Shown here piece after piece: positions 42,662 to 50,512 of a DNA stretch of 64,000 bases (within the stretch, counting starts at the first letter, position 1; every line of letters begins with the position of its first letter). Location of the stretch: contig JBNKWP010000017.1 of assembly GCA_050299835.1 (NCBI GenBank), forward strand, positions 8,480 to 72,479, in the 5' to 3' direction. The stretch is from JAJDOD01 sp050299835. GTDB lineage: Bacteria; Pseudomonadota; Alphaproteobacteria; Rhodobacterales; Rhodobacteraceae. Both the position numbers and the translations under genes were made by a program. The notes under the pieces are model-generated. The model saw only the letters and a list, made by a program, of their open reading frames with translations, did not search any database and had not been told where the DNA came from.

Positions 42662-43932
42662 CACTCGGCTTCCACGCCGGTCAGAACTTCAAGCTGCGCG
42701 GGGCGCGCAACCGTCACGTCTGCCGTCATCAGTGCCGTGAGCCGCAGGCCGCCCGACTGAGCGTCGGAATAGGGATCACGGATCAGATCGACCGCGCCCC
42801 ACGTGGCCACGAAGAACGCGGGCACGCCATCCGGCATACAGGTCAGAAGCGCATTCGACGCTGCCGGCGAGCTTGCCGGTGCGGCCAGCCCGTTCGCCGA
42901 AACGCAGAGATTGGCCATCGATACCAGCTTCAGAAGCCGGTCCAGTTCGGTCAGACCGGAACCGCTATCGAACAGCGCGCCGTCGAGAACGTTCCAGACT
43001 TCGGGCCGCACCATCAGCTTCACCTGTTCGGGAGAGGTCACCGCGTTCGCGGCCATCATCCGGGTGATCGCGGCCCGGAAAATCGCGCAAGTGGGCGCGG
43101 CGTCGATCGCCGTTTCCGTGATGCCATAGGTGGCGTTAGCCGTGGCCACGACGCCCGCAGGCTCGCCGCTGGAGCCACCGCCCTGGAATGCAGCCGCATC
43201 CAGTTCCTGCGCCACCGCACCGGAAAGATCGCGACGGATGGCCTGTTCCAGCGCGGGGCCGGATTGCTTCAGCGAGCGGCGCGTGATCTTCGCCTGAATG
43301 CCGAGCGTCTGGTTGGGCGTCATCGCCCGGTCGGTCGTGGCGAAGACCGTGGGACCAGACACATTGCCGGTTTCGGTCGAAGCCCAGCCCGCCGTAATCG
43401 CCGAGGTCACAACAGGGTATTCGGTGATACCCGGCGGCACGTTGATGAGCTGCCCCCCCATCTTGCGGATTGCCGATTGCGGGAAGATCCGGTCGATCAC
43501 CGGACGGGTGTTCTTCGGATCGAAGACGCCTGAGGCGACGGTTTCGCCGGCACGGGTCTCAAGGGCTTCGATCGGCACCGGAATACCGCGATAGCCGCCA
43601 CTGGAGCGCAGTTCGGAGACGATTTCCGCCGTGGCGCCGTCCATCGTACGCCCTTCGTCCAAGGCAAGCACAACCTGCCGCATTTCGAACTGGCCGAGGG
43701 TCTCCGCCCATTCTTTGCTGTCGCGGGTTTCCAGTTCCTCGCCAGCTTCCCGGCGTTCTTCGTCTTCGGCCACGAGAGCCGCGCGATAGCGCGTCTCATT
43801 GGAGCGATACTCGGTGTCGAGTTCCTCCATCTTCCGCGTTTCGTCTTCGGTCGGTCTTTCCTTGCTGGCCAGTTCAGCGAGCGACTGCCGAATCTCGGAC
43901 TGCCGGCGCTGGATCTTCACAGAATCAAGCAT
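42661..43932 (-). CDS. HK97-fold major capsid protein, 423 aa
   Basis: An N-terminal coiled-coil delta domain (roughly residues 1-100, very charged, with MLDSVKIQRRQSEIRQSLAE at its start) is followed by the HK97-fold core (RSSGGYRGIPVPIEAL, VIDRIFPQSAIRKMGGQLI, ALEQAIRRDLSGAVAQELDAA, FQGGGSSGEPAGVVAT, LMVRPEVWNVL and the C-terminal FVATWGAVDLIRDPYSDA). The delta domain takes the place of a separate scaffold and should be cleaved by the adjacent protease. I chose the ATG at 43932, which has GAGGA upstream; the frame is open to 44031. Confidence 0.92.
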   Translation of the reverse strand: MLDSVKIQRRQSEIRQSLAELASKERPTEDETRKMEELDTEYRSNETRYRAALVAEDEERREAGEELETRDSKEWAETLGQFEMRQVVLALDEGRTMDGATAEIVSELRSSGGYRGIPVPIEALETRAGETVASGVFDPKNTRPVIDRIFPQSAIRKMGGQLINVPPGITEYPVVTSAITAGWASTETGNVSGPTVFATTDRAMTPNQTLGIQAKITRRSLKQSGPALEQAIRRDLSGAVAQELDAAAFQGGGSSGEPAGVVATANATYGITETAIDAAPTCAIFRAAITRMMAANAVTSPEQVKLMVRPEVWNVLDGALFDSGSGLTELDRLLKLVSMANLCVSANGLAAPASSPAASNALLTCMPDGVPAFFVATWGAVDLIRDPYSDAQSGGLRLTALMTADVTVARPAQLEVLTGVEAE

Positions 43933-44269
43933 GGTGATGTTCCTCTTTGCTCGAAGGTTCGCGCTGCATGTCCCGCAGCAGGTTGCGCCATTGTTGACGC
44001 GGCTTACTGAGAGGGGCGTGCCCCACCTCAATCCGGGTTTTCTGCGCGTGATGGCGAGCGCAGAGAATTTGCAAATTTGACAACGTGTAGGCCAAGTCAG
44101 GCCGATCGCGGACCGGCTCGATGTGGTCGCACTCCAGCCTCATGCGGCTGCCGCACTGGACGCATTGCCAGCCGTCGCGCTCTAGCGCCTGCATCCTGAG
44201 AGCCTTCCACCGCGGCCCTCGCGTCACCGCCCTCGAATGGCGCCGGTATTCCTTCCTCAGCAGGCCCAT
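43925..44269 (-). CDS. HNH endonuclease of the packaging module, 114 aa
   Basis: A ββα-metal nuclease. The motif is complete: CVQCGSRMRLECDHIEPV gives the DH pair, NLQILCARHHAQKTR gives the N and the metal-binding H; two CxxC-like pairs (CVQC, and the later CARH) hold the fold. HNH proteins next to terminase large subunits assist cos-type DNA cleavage in HK97-like phages and in cf-PICIs. It overlaps TerL by 13 bases upstream and the capsid gene by eight bases downstream. Confidence 0.9.
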   Translation of the reverse strand: MGLLRKEYRRHSRAVTRGPRWKALRMQALERDGWQCVQCGSRMRLECDHIEPVRDRPDLAYTLSNLQILCARHHAQKTRIEVGHAPLSKPRQQWRNLLRDMQREPSSKEEHHHA

Positions 44270-45792
44270 ACGACACGCCCTTTCGAGATTTCGGGCGCGC
44301 GCTTCATGCGCTGCCCCTGGGCGACGGCCACGACAGTCGCGGCCACCGGGTCCACCCGTCCGGTGGAGCGGCCCGCCGCGAGCTTGTGGTTGCCCGCCGG
44401 GTCCACCAGCGTGATCGCGTCTGCGAAGGCCGAGCGCAGCAAGAGCGACGGCACGGTGCGCACCTGACCCTCGAAGACGGCTCGTCGGGTCCGCTCAATA
44501 TCCTCGGAGCCATCCTTCCAGCCGAACCCGCGCCAGATGAAGGGCACGCGCTCCAGACCCGCCTCCCGCAGGGCCTCCAGAAACTCGGCATGACGGAACC
44601 TGTCTCCAGCAATCGCCGCAGGAGGCTGGCCGTTGAGCCGGTCCACGACACTGGCGAGAAAGCGCCCGACCGGCACAACGGTGGTGCCCATCGTGACAAG
44701 CTCACCCCGATCGAACATTTCCGCGTAGCGATGCGACACGCCGTCCGCGTGACCTCGATCGGCGAGGCTGGGGGAAGTTGGAAAGGCCCCGACGCATTCG
44801 AGGCGTCCGGTTTCGAACCAGTAGAGCGCCGCCGCCGACATGGATCGGGAGCCGCCCAGGTCCACGCCCATCACCACCGGCCCGTCGCGCGGCGGCAGAT
44901 CATCGGGCGAAACTTCGCAGCCCAGCCATTCATCGACGGTCAGGAGCACCGACCGATTGTCGGCCGCCACCCGCTCATTGCGGTTGAGGTTGCGGAAGGC
45001 AGAAAGAGCTGAGCCGCCACGGGCGATCGCCCGCCGCGCCTGGGCGACCAGCCATTCCGGGCTCGGGCCGATGCCCTGCACCGCGCCGGGATTGGCAACC
45101 AGGAGGCTGTCCAGATCATCGGGTGGCAGGCCGGGGTCGGGCCGGTGTTCCTGCACATACGTGCCGGGAGGAGGCTCATCGAGCCATCGGGAAAAGGTGT
45201 TCGCATCGTCGGGCGCCGAGGTGCTGATGATGAGGGCGCGGCCATCGCGCTTGCCGAGGCCCGAGAGGATCGCGTTTTCCAGCGCATCGCCTTTCTCGCG
45301 TTCCCACGCGGCCCGCTCATCGAGCACGGCCAGCGTCGGGGCGCCGCCGAGGATGCTCTTGCCATCCGCCGCGATCACCCGAGCCAAACCGCCGCCTTTG
45401 CTGTCCGTTTCCACCTCAAGCTTTGAGCCGCGCCGGATGATGAATTGCGCCCGCTGCTCCTCGGGCAGGCCGTCGATGAAGCCGAGGAGGAACCCGAACG
45501 CGGTTTTCGCCTGGTCGCGGTTCCGCGCCGCGAAGATGATCTCCCGCCGGGGCTGGGGGGCAATCTCGCCCATGAGGTGCCCAAGGCTGATGCCCGCACT
45601 CAGAGCGGTCTTGGCATTGCCGCGACCGATCGAGAGGCAGCCCGCCTCGATCCCCTTGGCGAAGGCGCCTTTCACGAAGGTTTTCTGATAGGTCGCCAGC
45701 TTTAGCCGCTTGCCCGCCAGCCGTCCCTCAGGGATGACCAGCTTCGGAAGGAAGCGCAGCGCCGCAGTCGCCTCTTTCGACGCCCTAGCCAT
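44257..45792 (-). CDS. terL: Terminase large subunit (ATPase-nuclease), 511 aa
   Basis: The packaging motor. The Walker A-like motif SIGRGNAKTALSAG is near residue 58, followed by REIIFAARNRDQAKTAF, the Walker B-type TLAVLDERAAW and the coupling ALIISTSAP. The nuclease half begins near residue 290 with VMGVDLGGSRSMSAA (metal-binding Asp) and continues to a second acidic site near GDRFRHAEF. The ATG at 45792 has GGGGAGG six bases upstream. No small terminase subunit was found directly upstream, where it would be expected. Confidence 0.92.
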   Translation of the reverse strand: MARASKEATAALRFLPKLVIPEGRLAGKRLKLATYQKTFVKGAFAKGIEAGCLSIGRGNAKTALSAGISLGHLMGEIAPQPRREIIFAARNRDQAKTAFGFLLGFIDGLPEEQRAQFIIRRGSKLEVETDSKGGGLARVIAADGKSILGGAPTLAVLDERAAWEREKGDALENAILSGLGKRDGRALIISTSAPDDANTFSRWLDEPPPGTYVQEHRPDPGLPPDDLDSLLVANPGAVQGIGPSPEWLVAQARRAIARGGSALSAFRNLNRNERVAADNRSVLLTVDEWLGCEVSPDDLPPRDGPVVMGVDLGGSRSMSAAALYWFETGRLECVGAFPTSPSLADRGHADGVSHRYAEMFDRGELVTMGTTVVPVGRFLASVVDRLNGQPPAAIAGDRFRHAEFLEALREAGLERVPFIWRGFGWKDGSEDIERTRRAVFEGQVRTVPSLLLRSAFADAITLVDPAGNHKLAAGRSTGRVDPVAATVVAVAQGQRMKRAPEISKGRVVWAC

Positions 45793-46262
45793 CAACGGCC
45801 TCCCCGGAATTTTTCGGGAGAGCGAGAGGAACAGCCCGCTCCGCGAGCCCTCCCCCAGATAAAAACGCGGGCATTGGGACCAGAACCTGACCTTGTGTCA
45901 TAGCTCCCGCCCTTTCTGCCGAGGAGATGGCTCCCCGCGAGCGACCAGCCCGACCTTTCGGCGCATACTCGGTTACCCTCGCCCCGTAGGGCTCGACCTC
46001 TCGACCGATCTGCCGGTGCATTTTCTCGGCTGCACCACCGTGGGTCGTCTTTTCGGGGGGTCTATTCCCGATCTGGCGATGACCACGGCTCGTCACCGTG
46101 ACGGGAGTTCCGCCTGGACTCCTCGGCTCCGGGAAGGAATTGGCACACCTGAACCCGGACTCTTTTCGTTGCCCCGCATTTCCGATGGCAGGGGGCCATG
46201 CTGACCTTGAGCGCGCTTGGCACGGGAGCGCTGCTAAACCGTGGAGTTCAGTTTTCATTGCC
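45793..46262. other. Stretch upstream of terL without a supported gene
   Basis: About 470 bases lie between terL and the small-RNA-like structure beside the HTH gene. A - strand frame (45785-46258) is open for 157 codons and overlaps the terL start, the place of a small terminase subunit. Its product is rich in Pro, Gly and Arg, shows no HTH pattern and has no clear start, so I do not call it. The stretch may hold the promoter of the head operon and a packaging (cos/pac) site. Confidence 0.45.
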
Positions 46263-46269
46263 TCTGCCC

Positions 46270-46371
46270 CTTGAAGGGTTTACAGTTGAGGTGCGTCGGA
46301 GGACTGAACCCTTGAACCGACTGCAGTTTCCAAAGACCCCTGCCGACACCAACGGCAGGGGTTCTTTATTT
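46270..46371 (+). ncRNA. Possible small RNA: two hairpins ending in an intrinsic terminator
   Basis: An imperfect stem (AAGGGTT...CAGT at 46274-46286 with ACTGAACCCTT at 46303-46313) is followed 22 bases later by a perfect 10-bp stem ACCCCTGCCG/CGGCAGGGGT (46336-46345, 46353-46362) and TTCTTTATTT. No + strand gene lies in front, so the terminator needs another purpose: a small RNA, or a bidirectional stop for the convergent HTH gene at 46366. A promoter is not obvious. Confidence 0.4.
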
Positions 46372-46677
46372 CTGGATTGCCTCCGTCTCGTGGGCGTCGT
46401 CATACAGGTCTGCGATCAGGACGTATGAACTGGCGATCTGGAGGCCCCACCCATCGTAACGCTGGATGCACCGTACAAGGCCCTTGGCTTCGAGCGTCCT
46501 GAGGTGGCGCCGGACGGTCGCGACACAGACCATGCAGTCATGTGCCAGGCTCTCCACTGTGCGATCGCATTTCCAAGTGTCAGGGTCGCATTGCTCGGCA
46601 AGTCGCCACAGGAGCACCTTGACCGCCGGTTTCAGGTCGCGCTGCTGGAGCGCCCAATCTGTCGCGAGGCGGCTCAT
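46366..46677 (-). CDS. Winged-helix DNA-binding protein at the right end of the island, 103 aa
   Basis: The middle part has a helix-turn-helix of the kind found in phage replication-initiator N-termini and helix_turn_helix_36 proteins: KVLLWRLAEQCDPDTWKC, SLAHDCMVCVATVRRHLRTL and EAKGLVRCIQR. The C-terminus is a short acidic tail. The ATG at 46677 has GAGG about eight bases upstream. It is the first - strand gene inside attR and could switch on the head operon or start replication; no replicase domain is attached. Confidence 0.72.
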   Translation of the reverse strand: MSRLATDWALQQRDLKPAVKVLLWRLAEQCDPDTWKCDRTVESLAHDCMVCVATVRRHLRTLEAKGLVRCIQRYDGWGLQIASSYVLIADLYDDAHETEAIQK

Positions 46678-46799
46678 GCTGCCACCTCGAAGACCTGCAC
46701 GGGGCGCTGAGAACGCCACTCCCGCATTCCCGATTTGTTTCTGCTTTGTCTGTGGGAGTCGTTTCCGCTAACCGATTGATTTTCGGTCAGGTCGAGAAA

Positions 46800-46857
46800 A
46801 TTCAAAATCCCCCGTTGGCAACAACGTGCGAGTTCGAGTCTCGCCTCGGGCACCAAT
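46800..46857 (+). repeat. attR, 58-bp direct repeat (3' half of tRNA-Leu)
   Basis: The second copy of the repeat, giving a tRNA 3' fragment with no 5' half (upstream sequence is unrelated). It marks the right end of the island and the return to host sequence. Confidence 0.97.
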
Positions 46858-46932
46858 ACCGATCTTTGCGAAGCAAAAAAGCGGTGTGCGGCTGGCGTGT
46901 CGCGTCAGCGGCCTGCCGAGAGCATGACCCCG

Positions 46933-47148
46933 TCAATCCTCTTCGGATTTCTCGTAATCCGCCGGATCGAATTGCACGAAGAACTGGTGAAATAGATATC
47001 CCCCCGCCACCCCGAAGACGAGCGCCCAAAGCTGGTTGCCGCCAGACCATTCGAACACGGCCCAGCCGAGGACCAGCGCGGTGACAAGCGCACGCCGCCA
47101 GAAGGGGCGGAACATCGGGTGTTTGACGTCGAATGGGGATTTGCTCAT
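46933..47148 (-). CDS. Small two-helix membrane protein, 71 aa
   Basis: I do not recognise the family. The protein has an N-terminal MSKSPFDVKHPMFRPFWRR, two hydrophobic segments (ALVTALVLGWAVFEWSGG and NQLWALVFGVAGGYLFHQFF) and an acidic end (PADYEKSEED). It is the first host gene right of attR and is divergent from selU. The ATG at 47148 is preceded by a GCGAGA sequence, a weak ribosome site; the frame is open further 5' but lacks family-like residues. Confidence 0.7.
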   Translation of the reverse strand: MSKSPFDVKHPMFRPFWRRALVTALVLGWAVFEWSGGNQLWALVFGVAGGYLFHQFFVQFDPADYEKSEED

Positions 47149-47248
47149 CAGATCTCGCCGGGTTGTGTTGCGCCACAATCGGGCGTTTGGGGACCGGGGG
47201 CAAGGGCTGTGCTCTTTCGGGTTCGATCCGAAAGGGTTATGGACGGCC

Positions 47249-48295
47249 ATGGCCTATGCGTTGACAGATCTTGCGGCTCTTGCCGGTGCCGGGTTCGACA
47301 CGATCATCGACGTGCGCGCGCCGTCGGAATTTGCCGAGGATCATCTGCCGGGAGCCATCAGCCTGCCGGTGCTGAGCGACGAAGAACGGGCGCTGGTTGG
47401 AACGATCTATATCCAGGACAGCCCGTTCAAGGCGCGGAAACTCGGAGCGGCGCTTGTGGCGAAGAACGCGGCAAGGCACCTGGAAGGCCCATTGGCCGAA
47501 TTCGATGGCGGATGGAAGCCGCTGATCTATTGCTGGCGGGGCGGTCAGCGTTCGGGCTCCTTCGCGAGCATCCTGTCACAAATCGGCTGGCGGGTGGAAA
47601 CGCTGGAAGGCGGCTATCAGAGCTATCGGCGCCAGGTTGTGAAAAGTCTCTATGACACGGCATTTCCCGCCCGGGTCGTGATGTTGGACGGCAATACGGG
47701 AACCGCGAAGACGGAGGTGCTCGGGCGTGTCGCGGCCTTGGGCGTGCAGGTTCTGGACCTTGAGGGATTGGCGCATCATCGCGGTTCGGCGCTGGGCGGT
47801 CTGGGGGAACAGCCGAGCCAGAAAGCATTCGAGACAGCTTTGGCCCTGAGAATCGCGGCGCTCGATCCGGCGCGGCCAGTGCTGGTGGAGGCAGAGAGCA
47901 GTCGCATCGGGCGGCTGAACCTGCCGCCGCGCCTGTTCGAGGCGATGAAAGCCGCCCCACGGCTCGAGATCGTGGCATCGGAGGCGGAGCGGGCGCGGTA
48001 TCTTTGCCGCGCCTATTCGGACCTCGTGGAAGATACAGGGCTTCTCGTGGAGCGGCTGGAACGGCTGATCAGGCTGCAGGGCCGCGAACGCGTGGAGGCG
48101 TGGATCGGTTTGGCCGGGGCCGGCGAGCATGAGGCGCTGGCGCTGGACCTGATCCGGTACCATTACGATCCGCGCTATGCCAAGGTACGTGAACGTCGCG
48201 AGGGGCGAACGGTTCGGGTCACGGCAGATGCGCTGGATGACGAAGGACTGGATCGGCTGGCCGCCGAGATTGCGCGGCGTGCGGCCGAGGTCTGA
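47249..48295 (+). CDS. selU: tRNA 2-selenouridine synthase
   Basis: Converts 2-thiouridine at the wobble position of Lys, Glu and Gln tRNAs to 2-selenouridine via a geranylated intermediate (gene also called mnmH or ybbB). The N-terminal rhodanese domain has IIDVRAPSEFAEDHLPGA and the active-site cysteine in LIYCWRGGQRSGS near residue 95. A P-loop follows, MLDGNTGTAKTEVL, where an Ala replaces the usual Gly before Lys. The C-terminal part includes HHRGSALGGLGEQPSQKAFE. It is convergent with the selD fusion nine bases away, which supplies its selenophosphate. Confidence 0.94.
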   Translation: MAYALTDLAALAGAGFDTIIDVRAPSEFAEDHLPGAISLPVLSDEERALVGTIYIQDSPFKARKLGAALVAKNAARHLEGPLAEFDGGWKPLIYCWRGGQRSGSFASILSQIGWRVETLEGGYQSYRRQVVKSLYDTAFPARVVMLDGNTGTAKTEVLGRVAALGVQVLDLEGLAHHRGSALGGLGEQPSQKAFETALALRIAALDPARPVLVEAESSRIGRLNLPPRLFEAMKAAPRLEIVASEAERARYLCRAYSDLVEDTGLLVERLERLIRLQGRERVEAWIGLAGAGEHEALALDLIRYHYDPRYAKVRERREGRTVRVTADALDDEGLDRLAAEIARRAAEV

Positions 48296-48304
48296 GCCGC
48301 TGTC

Positions 48305-50452
48305 CTAACGCGCAAAAACCGCGGTTTCGTGCCGCTCCGTCATTTCTCCGATCACTTCGGCGGTATGGCCCATGTCGCGCAGGTCGGCCCGCAACCGATA
48401 GGCTTGAGTTTGCGGCACGGCGGCGAGAAATCCTCCTGCCGTCTGAGGATCGAAAAGCAAGGCTGCCCGGTCTGTGTCCGGTCCGTCGAAGGGCACGCTG
48501 TCGCGATTGGCCTGCCAGATTGTGGAACGGATGCCCGCCTGAGCCAGCGCCTCGGCACCGGAAAGCAAAGGCACAACGTCCAGGTTGATCTCTGCGGTGA
48601 GGCCCGAAGCGTTCGCCAAACGGGCGGAATGTCCGGCAAGGCCGAAGCCGGTAACGTCCGTCATGGCGGAGGCGTGCGGAGCAAGCAGGCGGGCGGCGTT
48701 TCCTTGCATCGTTGCCATCGTGGAAAGCGCGTGTTCCACATCGTCTCCGCACGCCTTGCCTGCCATCTCAGCCGCAAGAATCGTGCCGGAGCCCAGGGGG
48801 CGGGTCAGGATCAGGCGGTCGCCCGGCTTCGCCCCATCAAGTGTCAGCAAACGGCCGTCGACCAGGCCGGTGACAGTGAAGCCGAGTGTCAATTCTGCGC
48901 CCTGCGTGCTGTGGCCGCCGACAATCTGGACGCGCTCCTCGGCGAAGACTGCCGTTGCGGCGGCCATGATCTCGGTCAGCCACCGATGTTGCAGGTCCGG
49001 CGCGAGGCGCGGCAAGGTGATCTGGGCCATGGCGGATTGCGGCGCGGCGCCCATGGCCCAGATATCTCCGAGCGCGTGGATCGCCGCGATCCGGCCGAAC
49101 AGCCAGGGGTCGGCCCAGAAGGCGCGGAGGTGGTCCGTTGTAAGCACCTGGGTCGCGCCGCCGAATTGCAGCACGGCGGCATCGTCGCCGGGCCCTGTGA
49201 GGACGTCGTCGCGCATGTGACTGGGCAGCTTTCGCAAGACCCGATCAAGCACGTCCGAGCCGATCTTCGAGCCGCAACCGGCGCAGAGGAATTGGTTGGA
49301 CACGGTGCCCTCGGCGCGAAGTGCGGGCGGGGCGGGGAATTGCATAGCGGGCGGATGGTTGAGGCGATCCATGAAGCGGCGGTCGATCCAGTCTTTCCAC
49401 CGCCAGGCCCAGCCACCGGCGATGGCACGACCGTTCCGGTCGGCGATGGCACGCTTGTCGCCAAGCGAGATCAGCCGCAGGAAGTCTTCCTGCGGTTTGA
49501 AGGGTTTGAGCGGGCGTCCAGCGGCGGCGGCAATCAGGTTGCCTGTCAGGACCGGCGCGGCGCGAACTGCATAGACCCCTGCCTTGGGTCGCGGCGAGGC
49601 GGTCAGGTGGGCACAATCTCCGACGGCGAAAATGTTCGGATCGTTGACGGATTTCAGATCGGCTCCCACCGCGACGTAACCGTTTTCCAGCGTCAGACCG
49701 GTCTCTTTCAGCCAGTCATGGGGCCGCGCGCCCGCTGCGCCGACCGTCAAAGCGGCCTCCAGAACGTCGCCATTCGCCAGCACCACCGCGCCGCTCTCGA
49801 TTCTTGTCGCTTGGGTGCTTTCGAGCAGGCTGATCCCGGCCTTGCCCATTTCCTCGCGCAGTCGGTCCGCAGCGCTCGCGCTGATACCTTGCAGGGCATT
49901 TCCTGCCTCAACGACCGTGACTTTGCCGCGCCCTCCAAGCGCATGCTGCATGGCCAGCGACAACTCCACCCCGGCGACGCCGCCACCGATGATCACGACC
50001 GGTCCGCCGTCACCTTCCAGATGGGCAAGCCAGCGATTCGCGAAAGGTCCCAGCGGTTTGGCGGCGATGGCGTGATCTGTGAAGCCGGGGAGGTCGGGCA
50101 TGTTTGATGAGATGCCGATGTCGAGCGAGGCATAGTCATAGGCGACCGGCGGGCGTCCGGGAACCTCGAGCGTTTTCGCGGCCCGGTCGATCCCGGTCAC
50201 ATGGCCGAAGATCATGCGCGCCCCGGCAAAGCGGGCGAGGCGCACGAGGTCGATTTCGAGCGCATCGCGCGAATAGTGGCCGGCGACATGGCCGGGCAGC
50301 ATTCCGGTGTAGGGTGCCGTGGCAGTGGGGTTGATGAGGGTCAGACGGGCGCCGGGGAGCGGGTCCATACCCCACGCGCGCAGGAGCAGCGCATGGGCGT
50401 GGCCGCCTCCGATAAGGACGATGTCTCGGGTAAGGGGCAGATCCGGTGTCAT
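48305..50452 (-). CDS. selD: Selenide, water dikinase fused to an NDH-2-like flavoprotein, 715 aa
   Basis: The N-terminal 340 residues are a pyridine-nucleotide/FAD oxidoreductase (DIVLIGGGHAHALLLRA, GGPVVIIGGGVAGVELSLAM, IFAVGDCAHL). From about residue 370 it is SelD: LCAGCGSKIGSDVL with the active Cys and Lys, GPGDDAAVLQF, LTTDHLRAFWADPWLFGRIAA, GDIWAMGA, IVGGHSTQGAELT and FDPQTAGGFLAAV. SelD makes selenophosphate from selenide and ATP; the flavoprotein half may reduce a selenium compound to selenide. The fusion is known from bacteria and some eukaryotes. With selU next door and no selA/selB in the window, the selenium trait seen here is tRNA modification. Confidence 0.93.
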   Translation of the reverse strand: MTPDLPLTRDIVLIGGGHAHALLLRAWGMDPLPGARLTLINPTATAPYTGMLPGHVAGHYSRDALEIDLVRLARFAGARMIFGHVTGIDRAAKTLEVPGRPPVAYDYASLDIGISSNMPDLPGFTDHAIAAKPLGPFANRWLAHLEGDGGPVVIIGGGVAGVELSLAMQHALGGRGKVTVVEAGNALQGISASAADRLREEMGKAGISLLESTQATRIESGAVVLANGDVLEAALTVGAAGARPHDWLKETGLTLENGYVAVGADLKSVNDPNIFAVGDCAHLTASPRPKAGVYAVRAAPVLTGNLIAAAAGRPLKPFKPQEDFLRLISLGDKRAIADRNGRAIAGGWAWRWKDWIDRRFMDRLNHPPAMQFPAPPALRAEGTVSNQFLCAGCGSKIGSDVLDRVLRKLPSHMRDDVLTGPGDDAAVLQFGGATQVLTTDHLRAFWADPWLFGRIAAIHALGDIWAMGAAPQSAMAQITLPRLAPDLQHRWLTEIMAAATAVFAEERVQIVGGHSTQGAELTLGFTVTGLVDGRLLTLDGAKPGDRLILTRPLGSGTILAAEMAGKACGDDVEHALSTMATMQGNAARLLAPHASAMTDVTGFGLAGHSARLANASGLTAEINLDVVPLLSGAEALAQAGIRSTIWQANRDSVPFDGPDTDRAALLFDPQTAGGFLAAVPQTQAYRLRADLRDMGHTAEVIGEMTERHETAVFAR

Positions 50453-50512
50453 GGTGGCGGCAGGTTAGGGCGGTTCGTGGGCGGATTGAATTGGTTTTCG
50501 CACTGCCACACG

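Larger units (their letters stand above)
36665..46857. mobile_element. Integrated phage-satellite-like island (head genes, no tail), about 10.1 kb
   Basis: Perfect 58-bp direct repeats at both ends mark integration in tRNA-Leu. Inside, from left: tyrosine integrase, excisionase-like HTH protein, an unknown regulator-like gene (all - strand); a divergent promoter region; a DprA-like and a phosphoribosyltransferase gene (+); a bidirectional terminator; then on the - strand a head block reading TerL, HNH, capsid, prohead protease, connector, portal and a zinc-ribbon protein; and a small HTH gene next to attR. No tail, baseplate, lysis, primase or replicase gene is recognised. The size and content resemble capsid-forming PICIs; a decayed prophage is the alternative. 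Confidence 0.9.

Noticed and set aside
45785..46258. Open - strand frame of 157 codons in the usual position of a small terminase subunit
   Set aside because: No HTH pattern, no defined start, and a Pro/Gly/Arg-rich product; kept only as a question in the findings.
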